This document shows positions 46,594 to 56,681 of a stretch of 64,000 nt of DNA, piece after piece. The DNA is from Puccinia triticina (Eukaryota > Basidiomycota > Pucciniomycetes > Pucciniales > Pucciniaceae): positions 5,352,001 through 5,416,000 of the forward strand of contig NC_070568.1 in the NCBI RefSeq assembly GCF_026914185.1. Reading direction: 5' to 3'. The notes beneath the pieces were generated by a model, which was not told the DNA's origin, did no database searches, and saw only the letters and a program-made list of their open reading frames with translations. The position numbers and the translations under genes were made by a program. Positions within the stretch are counted from its first letter, which is position 1. Each line of letters starts with the position of its first letter.

Positions 46594-47351
46594 CAGGGCA
46601 TAGCACGGTGGTATTTGACGCGTTTTTTGGGCCCCTCAAATACTGATTCGTCGAATATTTGAGTATTGGAGATATTTGACTGAAAAACTTCCAAAATACA
46701 TTAAAAACACCAAAAAATTGCATTTTTTGTGTTTTTGACTTATTTTGGCTCATTTCTGGGCCATATAATTTTGAGGGGGTCATCCTTCAAAAATACAATG
46801 GTGCCAAAGGCGCTTATAATATTGCCAGAGGCATATCTCATAATGGCGGGCGCACTATTCAGAGTACTGGACGCACTATTCAGAGTGCCGGACGCACTTT
46901 TCATAGTGGCGGACACACTTTTCATAGTGGCGGATGCACTTTTCATAGTGGCGGATGCACTTTTCATAGTGGCGGACGCACTATTCAGACTGCCAGACAC
47001 ACTTTTGATAGTGCTGGACGCACTTTTGATAGTGCCGGACACACTCTTCATAGTGGCGGACGCACTTTTGATAGTGGCAGGCGCACCTTTTGTAGTGGCG
47101 GACGCACTTTTCAAAGTGCCAGAGGCAGATTTCTTTTGTGTTGCACCAAAGGGGCTGGTATAGGGCCTGTGCAAGCTCATCTGGGGCCTTTGGGCCCCAG
47201 AGCAGCTTGCATTGGCCCTCTACGCGCCCCTCTGAGCCATTATTCGAATTTTTTCAAATATTCAAGCTTAAATTTGCCCAGGCATTATTTGACTCGAATT
47301 AAATTTGAATATGAATACTCAAATCGATTCAATTTGATGTGCTATGCCCTG
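46594..47351. mobile_element. TIR element carrying a 21-bp hairpin minisatellite
   Basis: Ends CAGGGCATAGCAC on both sides (inverted), typical of hAT-like CAGGG termini, but no clear 8-bp duplication was seen. Inside the left end, TCAAATACTGATTCGTC and GAATATTTGAGTATTGG form further inversions matched near the right end. Between 46835 and 47125 lie about 14 tandem 21-bp units such as GCACTTTTCATAGTGGCGGAC, each an imperfect hairpin (GCACT with AGTGC or AGTGG). The element sits exactly where copia similarity stops. Confidence 0.6.
46835..47125. repeat. 21-bp tandem minisatellite, 7-codon period
   Basis: Because the unit is 21 bp, all six frames stay periodic: the plus frame reads ALFIVAD repeats, the minus frame SASATMK repeats. 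These open frames are a consequence of the period and not evidence of a protein. Confidence 0.9.
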
Positions 47352-47584
47352 CCATTTCCTCCTTCCTCATTTTCCTCTCTCTTTTGATTGTTTCCCCCGT
47401 CCCTGTTCTCCTTCTAAGAGTTGTACTTACTGAGAGGTCCCCAACTGATATCTCTCCCGGTGTAAGACTCAAAAGGTGTCGTGAGACCCTTTTGCTGAAT
47501 GGCGAAAGGTATGGATGAGGAGCAAGCTCTGCCTTTCTGTATATCAGAAAACAAGACCACCAAGGTAAGCTTGGCAATTTATTT

Positions 47585-48578
47585 TGTGATAGGATATGTT
47601 CGAAGATGAGATGTATAAGAGGATTGTTGTCGATGTCCGAGGTTGATGGGGTTACTGATGTATGTAGTAGGTGACGGTGACTTGATGTCTCGAGTGGGGC
47701 TTGAACCTAGGTCCTTGGCCTGGGGGTATATAAGTTCAGAAAGTGAGGGGTGATGAGGGTGAGAGGGAGCTAAGCTCAACCAGGAGTGGAACCGGGGACT
47801 GGTTACTGGTGAAAGGTGTGTGACTGAGCGGCGATATGAATTTCAAATAAAGTGTGAAAGGTATGAGAAAGTGAGTGGTGATGTGAGCTGATAACTGTGA
47901 TATGGATAGATAATATGAGTGATAAGTGAGTAGAGAATATAGACTCCCCGATGGCATGAGGCCGGGAACAACTGGCAGGCAGAGCCCTCCTTATATAGAC
48001 AATGATGAGGGAATTTAGCTCCAGGGGAGCAGCTATGAGGGAATTTGGCTGGTGAGAAAGTACAACTGAGGGAATTTAGCTAGACTATTTACAATGCGTC
48101 CCTTTGATATGCAAACAGGATCATATATATTCATACAGGGATTTTCCAAGATCAAAGATATGCAACTGGAAAACAAACATATGCAAATGAAAATAGGAGG
48201 TGAGAACTGATAAAAGGAAGGAAGAAAGGTAATTCATGTGCCGTATGCATTATGCCAAGTATGGTAGCCGAGAGTTGAGTCTGTGTGTGAACCCGCTTGG
48301 ACTGGTGCGTGAAAGGGATGATTTGCGTATCTTCTGATCCGGTAGAGATATGAGAGTGGTTTCAGTGGCCATTTGGCCGTATCTTGAGGCGTTTTGTGAG
48401 TACACATAAAAGTTTGAATTTTTCCTTCTACAAACACAGGAATAATGACCACACCGGCTAGATTTGTCCCCCAAATTCTGCAATATACAGCACCGTGAAG
48501 TAGAATCTTGCCTTGAGGTTCCCCCTCTGTGCCCCCACTCAACGGACAGTGAAGGACCCCAACTGGAGTCCTTACACT
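47585..48578 (-). repeat. Probable LTR in minus orientation, solo or remnant
   Basis: On the minus strand it begins TGTAAGGACTCCAGTTGGGG and ends CCTATCACA, giving TG..CA termini about 1 kb apart. A TATA-like box CTATATAAGGAGGGCTCTGC lies at 47998-47979, followed by pyrimidine-rich CTCACT/CACTCA sequence. GGTTCAAGCCCCACTC near 47700 resembles a pol III B box. No target duplication was recognised. Assignment as an LTR is by structure only. Confidence 0.45.
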
Positions 48579-48802
48579 TTTATTTGCAAAAAAATATTCC
48601 ATGTTTACTGAGTAATTTTCTTCTAATCCAAGTTTATTGAATCCACACAATTGTGGAGCTCAAGATCATGGTTTTGGCCTATTTTTTTCTCAAAAAACTT
48701 TTAAATTTACTCCCCAAAAACTCCGGAGAGCACCTTGGAATCACCCTCCAGCCCGTGCCGCAGCAACACACAAAAAAGGTGTAGAGACTGTAAAATGAAG
48801 AT

Positions 48803-48887
48803 GTGTCTGGTGAGAGTCAAACTCACGACCTCAGCTATGCTGAGACACATACTAGAGTGCTGCCTTTACCAACTAGGCTACAGACGC
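48803..48887 (-). tRNA. tRNA-like sequence, class II shape; pseudogene or SINE head
   Basis: The minus strand reads an acceptor strand GCGTCTG pairing 6 of 7 with CAGACAC at the 3' end, an A-box-like TAGCCTAGTTGG with D stem GCC..GGC, a long variable arm CTCAGCATAGCTGAG (six perfect base pairs), and a T arm GTGAGTTTGACTCTCAC. The anticodon stem is poor (only CAC/GTG pairs around TCTAGTAT), so the anticodon cannot be read safely. A TTTTTT run lies about 30 bp downstream. It could be a decayed Ser/Leu-type tRNA or the head of a tRNA-derived SINE. Confidence 0.4.
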
Positions 48888-49019
48888 TTGTGGCTGCCAG
48901 CTGGGTGGTAATTGGTTTGTAGTGCTCATGGGTCAATCCAACAGCCCTCCATACTGTGGTGATGCATCATGGTAGCAGACTGACAGACAACTCAACAAAA
49001 GGGTGGGTCAAAATGAATT

Positions 49020-49140
49020 TCAAGGAGGGCCTAATCAAGTGATTAGGGCAGCTCCAGGGAGGGGGTAGGACAAAACCGGATCCCCTGGGGGGAAACACAC
49101 CTCCTCCTCCCTCCTTAAATAGACGTTGGGTTGCCAACCA
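49020..49140 (-). repeat. Dispersed repeat shared with 25985-26130
   Basis: The minus strand carries CCCCAGGGGATCCGGTTTTG and CCCCCTCCCTGGAG like the segment at 26060-26100, preceded by ATTTAAGGAGGGAGG. Non-coding. Confidence 0.5.
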
Positions 49141-49327
49141 ATTCTGAACTGATGCAATACATGCCTGTTTGTCACCTGCGGCCACCGCCACCGCCCACGC
49201 CTTGCTGTTGATAACAACGGGCTCCCACGCGACCTATCCGGATCAAACTTGTCCGTCTTCAGACCCTTCCCCTCGCCTCGTTGGTTCACAACCAACACCA
49301 CGGCAATAGTGCCACCAAGCAGTATTA

Positions 49328-50341
49328 GAGATGTCATCAGGTACCTCTTTGCGGGTACCTGTTGGCGGCTAGCAGGTACCCGCCGGCGGGTGCAGGTGCG
49401 GGTACGGGTGTCTGGCCTGATGAGCTGCAGGTACCCCCCCAATACCTGTCTACCTCGCCAAGTGGAATCCCTCATGGCGAGCGGTATACAATCAACCCCT
49501 CGCCAAGAGGGATTCCACTCGGTGAGCTGGTATACATATACCAACTCGCCAAGATGGATCCTTCTTGGCGAGTGGGTATATTACACATACACCAGCTCGT
49601 CGCCAAGAGGGATTCCTCTTGACGGGCTGGTATGATACACCAGCTCGCTGAGAGGGCTTCATCTCAGCGAGCTGGTATACATATACCAACTTGCCAAGAT
49701 AGATTGCTCTTGGCGAGTGGGTACACACACACCAGCTTGTCGCCAAGAGGGATTCCTCTCGACGGGCTGGTATGTATAATGTACACCAGCTTGCCAAAAT
49801 GACTTCCTCCCGGCGGGCTGGTATGCGGACACCAGCTTGCCAAGACTTCCTCTTGACTGGCTGGTATACATGCACCAGCTCGCCGAGAGGGCTTCCTCTC
49901 GGCTGGCTGGTATACATACACCAGCTCGCCGAGAGGGCTTCCTCTCGGCTGGCTGGTATACATACGCCAGCTCGCCGAGAGGGCTTCACGCCAGCTCGTC
50001 GAGAGGGCTTGCTCTCGGCTGGCTGGTATACATATACCAGCTCGCCGAGAGGGCTTCCTCTTGGCGGGCTGGAACACGTACACCAGCTCGCCAAGAGGGT
50101 TTCCTCTTGGCGGGCTGAAACACGTACACCAGCTCGCCAAGAGGGCTTCCTCTTGGCGGGGTGGTATACATACACCAACTGGCCGAGAAGGCTTCCTTGC
50201 TTACTTAGCCGCAAAAAATCTCCACACCCGCGGGTACCTGCTTCCTGCTCCTCAGAGGCCGGTGCGGGTGCTGAGAATTAGCGGTTTTTTTGGGGAGGTA
50301 CCCACACCTGTGGCGGGTACCCGGGTATCAAGTGACATCTT
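49328..50341. mobile_element. 1-kb TIR element filled with palindromic satellite B, TA flanks
   Basis: Ends GAGATGTCATCAGGTACC (left) and AAGATGTCACTTGATACC (right, inverted) with TA on each side (49326-49327 and 50342-50343). Subterminal GGTACCCGC/GCGGGTACC palindromes match the compact element at 4132-4279. From about 49490 to 50200 there are roughly 14 tandem palindromes, each like ACCAGCTCGCCAAGAGG, CTTCCTCTTGGCGGGCTGGT, then TATACATAC. Stem changes (CCAAGA/TCTTGG versus CCGAGA/TCTCGG) are paired. Long open frames on both strands (up to 240 codons) are products of the repeat and not genes. Confidence 0.75.
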
Positions 50342-50344
50342 TAA

Positions 50345-51030
50345 GCGGTATACCCAAGATAATGAGTTCATTCGTGTGCAACTGAAATTGACAACACTTT
50401 TTTTTTGATATTTAGCTTGGTGCCAGCACTTATCCTTGCAATTGGGACTAAAAATGCTTGGTGTATATTGCTGATTGCAAGAGTGTTTTCTTGATGATTA
50501 ATTCCAGTCTAGCACGTTCCACCCCTTGATATGACAGCTTTTTTTTGTTAAATTTTGATGTTTGACAAGCTAGATGGCCCATATCTCAGGACTGATAGTC
50601 AAACCCCTTTGAGGAGTATGATGTGGTGATAAATAAAAACACAAAATGTCACAATGACCATGGTCAAGACTGATATGTTTCTGAAAGGATAAAATTGAAA
50701 CAATCAAGGATTGAATCTAGAAGGCGGTGTTTGTGGGCTGCTAGGGCGGGCCACACAATCACAAAATTGCGGCCATAGCTGTGGCTAAGCCGATCTTTGT
50801 AGATTAAGTGCACCTAGCTTTGTAGATTAAGCGCAAGCGGTGATCAAGAACTGCAAGGCTCTTCTGGCAGAATTGTCGAGCTTGGGCATAACTGGAAGCA
50901 AGGTTGAGAAGATCTGTGATCTATGTTAAGCCCACCCCTTTGTTCAAAAAGGATCCTTCACTTTTTGCCTGAAGAGACTCTCACTCTTGAGGCAATTCCT
51001 TTTTTTCCAGACTTTTTTATTATTAACAAG
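50345..51030. other. No supported gene
   Basis: Nothing beyond isolated short frames and T-rich tracts was seen. Confidence 0.45.
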
Positions 51031-51036
51031 ACAATT

Positions 51037-51277
51037 CACTGCCAGCATATTTGGCTGGGTTGAAGTCATCCCAGTTTAACTGGGATGCACTCAACCAATT
51101 TAAACTTGGTTGATCTCAACCAATTTAAACTTGGTTGATCTCAACCAATTTAATATAAACCCAAGGGGGGTACCTTGGATTTATATTTCATCAGTTGAGA
51201 TCACCCAAGTTCAAATTGGTTGAGTGCATCCCAGTTTAACTGGGATAACCTCAACCCAGCCAATTATGCTGGCAGTG
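51037..51277. mobile_element. CACTG-ended foldback MITE with ATT target duplication
   Basis: CACTGCCAGCATATTTGGCT (left) and CACTGCCAGCATAATTGGCT (right, inverted) begin inverted repeats of about 110 bp that run nearly to the centre (CCCAGTTTAACTGGGATGCA appears in both arms). ATT lies on each side (51034-51036 and 51278-51280). CACT(A/G) ends with 3-bp duplications are typical of CACTA-type elements. The left arm also has a short tandem TTTAAACTTGGTTGATCTCAA duplication. Non-coding. Confidence 0.82.
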
Positions 51278-51414
51278 ATTCCATTTCTGGTGGCAACAAG
51301 CCCATGTACCAGGATAATTCAGGCTATGAAGGTACCTCAGCAATCAACACACGTCTTAGGAGATGGCCAAGATGGCTAACTTCATGCATTGCGGTGTCCA
51401 GAAGCTAGATGTGA

Positions 51415-51668
51415 CCGGCACAGAATGGTCATTGAGAGGAGATGTTACTCCCCTCAATTACCGGTCTGACCGGTCATCAAGAGATGTGACTCACCTCAAT
51501 GACCGGTCATTGAGAGGTGTGAGTCCCCTCAATGACCAGACTGACCAATCATCGAGAGGTTTGAGCCCTCTCAATGACCGGACTGACCAATCATTGAGAG
51601 GTGTGAGCCCTCTCGATGACCGGTCATCACCGGTCATCAGGAGGTGTTCTCACCCTTGATGAACGGTC
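51415..51668. repeat. Palindromic satellite A array, third copy
   Basis: Units with CCTCAATGACCGG, GACCGGTCATTGAGAGG and ACCGGTCATCAAGAG; about five units, related to 23580-24262. Confidence 0.8.
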
Positions 51669-51773
51669 CGTGCCTGCTGAAGGTTGGCTAAGTAAGATTC
51701 TGACGGTGCTCAAGCTCTACAATCATCCATGCACGCCAGAAATTATGCATGGCATGAGATTGGAGGGAAATCT

Positions 51774-51899
51774 TGGTGTCCGGTAACTGTACACCCTATT
51801 ACTGTGGCGTCTTGAGTCCCACACGCCATTATTTAGCAATGTTTTGGCGTGTGGGACTCAAGACGCCACAGAAATGGTGTGTACAGTTACCGGACGCCA
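51774..51899. mobile_element. Foldback hairpin, about 55-bp arms
   Basis: TGGTGTCCGGTAACTGTACA and CTGTGGCGTCTTGAGTCCCA in the left arm are repeated inverted in the right arm (TGGGACTCAAGACGCCACAG, TGTACAGTTACCGGACGCCA) around a 15-base loop. TTGGCGTGC-like motifs recur outside (to about 52005), so a larger element is possible. No clear target duplication. Confidence 0.65.
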
Positions 51900-51904
51900 T
51901 ATTC

Positions 51905-53290
51905 ATTGGTGTGACAACATTGGCACGCCAATCTATTTGGCCTGAAGTGAAGATCATGCCATTTCCTTGGCGTGCACATGGTGTTTTTTTGGCGTGCATA
52001 AAGGCTTGCCCAAAATCAAAATGAGGCCTGTCCTGATTGGGTGTTATTTATATTTTTTTGAGTTTTCTCAGATGTGTCAAACTGTGGTGAATGTTGAATG
52101 AGTCCCCTTGAATCTTTTTAACTGACTTATTTGTGATCCATACTTCAAATAAGAAGAAAGCAAAGCTTGATTTTCTCAAACTTATGGGTCTTTTTCAAGT
52201 TCCCCCAGGCTGTTCTGCAAAATCATGCAATGGTTGTACAGTGCCCTATCAAGTGTGTAGGGTGGTGCCAAAGCTTTTCCCCCAGACCTCTGGCTATAAA
52301 AAACTCATAGGAACCTGTACATACCTGTTAAAATTGCTTTGTTGAAAGGTGTTCCTCCACTGAAAAATGGGAGAAATACTATGGAAAATTTTTTAGGTTT
52401 GATTTTGAGCTTGGTGGCCTCTTGCTGTGATGGGGTTTGCAGCAGCGAAGCCGCCTTGGCCTCTAGTCATCAATTACACAACAAATTTTCTGTTATTGCT
52501 ACCTACCCATCAAATTTCTCTTTGTTTTTCCCTTTGTTTCTCTTCTTGTCATATTTCTAAAATCTCTACCCTCTACTTCACTATCTTATTCCCTCCAATT
52601 TTTGGCACTTCTGCTTTTTTTTTGTGGCTATGGGGCTTTTTTTTCAAGGCAATGCAAAATTGCCCGTCTGCGGACTCAGAGGGATATGAATTTTCACATT
52701 GTTTGTTTTATAACTAGAGGCCAAGGCGGCTGCGCCGCTGCAGGGCATACAGACAGGGGCCACACAACAAATTTAATATTCAGTAAGGTCTTACAAGGCC
52801 TCTGCTGTGGCTACAAGGCCCGCAGGCAACCCCAAGTTTATCAGCCTCCATAAAATGGCCCGTAGCAAACAAAACCCCGGGCACTGCTTAGAAAGTCCCT
52901 AAATTGACTACAGGGTCAACACGATAGAGCGCTAGGAGAGAGTTCCAGGGATAAATTTCAGCTCAACACAGGATTTCATATGATGTAAAGATGAGGCTTG
53001 GGAGCCTTGCTAGCCACGGTCAACCCCAAACAAAGATCAAGGCTCTTTGAAAGGGAGTATGTAGCAAAGTTTTGATCAATCAATCAGTAATTAGTGATCA
53101 ACTTTTGAACACTTGCAAACTGTCAAAGGGTTGTCATTGATGTGCTCTTGAATCTCATACCAATACAACCAGATATAACCTAGCATAACATCCAATCATC
53201 AATCAGGAAAGGCCATGGATAGTGTGTAATCCAATCTCACAACAAGAAACTAACATTCACTGCTATCTCTCCTCTGTTTCAGTTTGTTCC
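51905..53290. other. No supported gene; fragment of repeat at 52710-52745
   Basis: The segment AGAGGCCAAGGCGGCTGCGC at 52718 matches AGAGGCCAAGGCGGCTTTGC at 22487 beside the retropepsin fragment. The rest shows no coding or repeat structure I could support. Confidence 0.4.
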
Positions 53291-53296
53291 ATCTAG

Positions 53297-53559
53297 AGCC
53301 CCAAGCCCAATGGCCCACCAATGATTGGCCAAGCATGGGTCTCAGTGCCATCAACAGTAAGATTTGACCAAGGTGCCCATCTCTTTGCACCTCCCCATCT
53401 CTATCACACCGTCATCAAGGGGGAAATGGTGATTCAGTATGTTTACTACACCAAGAGGTTTCTCCAAATCAAAGCTTCTTCAAAAGCTAAAATATATGCT
53501 ATGGGAAGGCTCACTGACCACCTTTACTGGCCATATTTCAGGATATTTCCCCAAGGTAT
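53297..53559 (+). other. Possible orphan exon
   Basis: An open frame between an acceptor-like CCATCTAG and a donor-like CCCAAGGTATTT reads MIGQAWVSVPSTVRFDQGAH and IYAMGRLTDHLYWPYFRIFP. No start, partner exons or known family were found. Could be part of a captured or degraded gene. Confidence 0.25.
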
Positions 53560-54099
53560 TTGTAATGTTTTTTTTTTTCAAAAACATGTTAGTTTCTCTA
53601 ATACTGGCTGACATTTTCTTTCTCTCTTTGTGACTGGGAATGCTTGTAATTTGAATGAACAGCTCTGACAAAAAAAGAAGAGCATATTTTCAACTTTGTT
53701 TACTTTGCAGAAAGATTACATTCAACAGTGGAACCATGATATAATTTGTGAAACCCAAATGATGCCTTTATTTGTGAAACCCAAATGATGCCTTTGCATA
53801 CCAAAAGTACATCAATAAAATATGCTGTTTCCAGGGAGACACGCACATGCCCACTTGAAACACTCCTTGGCGCGCAATAAGCACTCTTTCCCGTGGATCC
53901 CCATCTCCACCGTCCGGGCCCCGTACATCTCCCAGAGTCTGTCAAGGCTAGGACTGGTCGCGGAGCCGGCGACCACTGGGAGGAGGGGCACGGAACGTGT
54001 CCGGGACGACGGCCCCGGCTTCTCCTTGCCCCGCTGCTGCTGTTGCGGGGCTCGGTCTGGGTCGCCGAGTCGGAGCCCAAGTGGTGGGGGCGGCGGGCG

Positions 54100-54470
54100 A
54101 GGAAGCCGGGCCGCTTGAGGTGTCATTGCTGGAGGTCGTATTGTGCACGCAGTGCGCGCAACCTTGCGGGTGATATTAGCCGCCGGGAAGTTCCAGGGAC
54201 ATAGAGCAGCGACGACACCGATGGGCTGTTTGATGACGAGATTTCTGACGGCAGGGGTAGAGCTGGGGACGATGATCCCTTCGGTCCGAAGAGCCTCCTC
54301 GACGAACCAGTCCACAAGGCTTGCCGCATAGTTCACCTCGCCCAGCGCATCCTTCCAGCTCTTCCAGCTCTCCGTCACAATCAGCGGGCCCAGGTCTTCG
54401 GCATTCGAAAAGATCAGCTGGTTAAACTTGCGGAGATAACTCTGGCGGACAGCCGGCGTGCTGTGCCAAT
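54100..54470 (-). pseudogene. Fragment of succinate-semialdehyde dehydrogenase-like gene
   Basis: The minus strand reads in one frame RQSYLRKFNQLIFSNAEDLG, TESWKSWKDALGEVNYAAS, IKQPIGVVAALCPWNFPAAN and ITRKVA. This is the N-terminal NAD(P)-binding part of SSADH-type aldehyde dehydrogenases; the usual ESGK is ESWK here. After ITRKVA the frame continues (TACTIRPPAMTPQAARL) but no longer follows the family, and the catalytic Glu and Cys domains are absent within the window. No ATG or upstream exons were recognised. It is a gene fragment, perhaps carried by a transposon. The enzyme family call is firm for this segment. Confidence 0.75.
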
Positions 54471-54479
54471 AGCTCGAAA

Positions 54480-55380
54480 GCGCCCGGCTGGGCCCAGATC
54501 TTTCAAGTTCTTGTCCGGAAACGTCCCTATTTGGTCACCAGTCGTGTACCTCTTTGTGGCTACATACCTTGGAAGAGCAGGTGATGGGCTGGGTGGAAAG
54601 GGTGGTTGATGGGCATCAGGCGGGGAGAGCTCGAGCGGGGTGGATGAAGAGGCGAGGGGAGGCCGACGGTGGTGAGCGGATGGTGGTGAACATTACTTGG
54701 AGTGGTCTGCTGAGGAGAAGCCGAGAGATCTTCCCCATCACAACTTCAACTTTAACCACAGCCCAATCAACTCAAACCAAAAACAATGTGCATGACAGCC
54801 CATTCAACAGCGCCGGATACTTGATACGGGCAACAGCTTGTTCGCTGTCAGGTCCGGTATTGATTGCATTCAACCTACACACACAGAGAGAGAAATAAAA
54901 AGCTGTCAGTGTCGGGTGCGAAGAAGGAGGAGGAGACGTACCAGAATCGGCAGATTGCATTGCCAATGTTGTGGCTGAAGTTTCAGTCCGATTGGAGACA
55001 TCATCCCTGCAAATACAACCAAACACTGTTGTCAAGTGCTGAGCCAGAGGCCAACACATGACTTGTATTGTTGGGCTGAGTACACCACAGGGATCAGATT
55101 TGTCGGTTATGCCATGCCGGTGTCTATGCAATGGCAAGCGTGGCGCAGGTATCAAACGGCGGGATTAATGGCTGACATGAGGCAGGGGCCTGGCGGTGAA
55201 GTTGTTGCGGGAAAGAGGTGTGGTAGACGCTTTAGTTCTGGATGGAAAAATTCAAAAATTTCTAGTTTACATATGTAGTGTTACATTACACCATCTTTTG
55301 ATACACACACTCCCTTCAGTTTACATACACAGTTTTACAAAACTGCATGTATATAGCTTACATACTACCCTTTTACATAT
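54480..55380. other. No firmly supported gene
   Basis: Minus-strand frames at 54772-55155 have some protein-like stretches (TETSATTLAMQSADSG) but no recognisable domain or consistent splice sites. Confidence 0.35.
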
Positions 55381-55384
55381 ATAT

Positions 55385-55765
55385 GTGGCTGCGTAGCAAC
55401 CAGCCAGCCTCATATGCAGCTGTGTAGCAACCACAAGCCACTTATTACAGTAACCCAGCAACCACAAGCCACATTAATAAAGCGGCATAGTAACCATGGG
55501 GCTGTGCAAGTCAATCAAGCAGACTACACAGCAATACAGAAAGCTGTGCAGGTCACTTGAGAAGACTCCATAGCAACCAGAGGGCTGTGTAAGCCACACT
55601 TGTAACTAGATCACCAGCTAAATTTGCTCATGTATACACTGCCACACTGTACATAGCTGTATTTGCACAGCATTTGTAAAGGCACACCAGCCAAAACCCC
55701 TCATGTACATAGACCACCAGCATAAATGCCTCACATTTTCCTATATAAGGAGGGGCTCTCTCTTC
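55385..55765 (+). repeat. GTAGCAACCACAAGCC repeats followed by LTR-type TATA box
   Basis: Short degenerate repeats of AGCAACCACAAGCCAC and AGCTGTGCAAGTCA-type units precede CTATATAAGGAGGGGCTCTC at 55740-55759, the same box as at 38510 and 47980. This looks like the promoter part of an LTR; the LTR ends are not resolved. Confidence 0.4.
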
Positions 55766-56039
55766 CTTTTCCCCCCATCCATCCACGGAAGGAGATCATT
55801 CCCCCCACAACATTCAAATAAATTGTCACCCTCACACTCTCCGCCACATAATAAAATACTAGCTTTATATTTTGAAATACACAGTACATTGTGAGCCACT
55901 TGTGAGAAAAGTATTCAACTACACTAGACCACTGTCTTCTTGCTTCCAGCCTAGCTGGGGGTGTTGTCAGTCTTTGTCTTTCAGAGAAGCAGGGGTTTCC
56001 CCACACATACTTTTCTAAATTCAGCCATAAGAGGTGCAA

Positions 56040-56530
56040 ACCGCTTTTGGAGTCTCACAGCGGGGACCTGGATGATGGGGTATATAAACCAGCCAGGTTG
56101 TGTGCAATTGATCCCCAGGGCGTCCTCTGCCGCTGTACTTCCAGCGTGCGGTTTATCCTCACCCCCTCCGCTGTTGCACTTGCGCAGTTCGAGGGGCTCT
56201 ACTCGGTGGCCCCCCTTTGCATAATGCTTTCAATGCGGCGCGCTGGGGGTCATCCTCTCACCATTTTTTAACCCTGCTAGACAGGGATGGATGGTGGGCC
56301 ACGGTGCATCAGCTTGCTGATCTTAGGTGGCTGGGTGCAGATTATTGCTCTGTTTTTGGTTGTTGTAATATTGTGGTTTTTTTGGTAAACCCTTCATCTT
56401 TTTTTCCTGGAGGTTGTAAAGGGGAAACCCTTGATTTTTTTTTGTGATTTTTGAAGATTTGTAGGGGAAACCCTTGAAGTTTTGTTCTGTGATTCAGAGG
56501 CTTTAATAAACTTGGATGTATGGAATTTGT
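56040..56530. repeat. Dispersed repeat, copy 2 (first copy 6980-7400)
   Basis: CCCCCTCCGCTGTTGCAC, TGCGCAGTTCGAGGGGC, then GGGGAAACCCTTGA motifs in a T-rich context and TTTAATAAACTTGGAT at the end. The last motif also occurs at 26456. Confidence 0.5.
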
Positions 56531-56681
56531 AAAAAAGGGAATTTGTAAAACTAATTGTTTTCCCTCTTGCCATTGGTTGCAAAATTCAAAATTACATTGT
56601 TGTGATGGCAGAGCTTGGTAAAAATTTGATGGTAAATCTGTACCTGAAATTTTGCAATGTGCATATTTACAATTTATCTTT

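Noticed and set aside
46729..47163. Periodic open frames encoding ALFIVAD or SASATMK repeats
   Set aside because: They follow from the 21-bp unit length; all frames are periodic and no start or domain supports a protein.
49492..50214. 240-codon minus and 169-codon plus open frames
   Set aside because: Both are translations of palindromic satellite B units whose period keeps the frames open.
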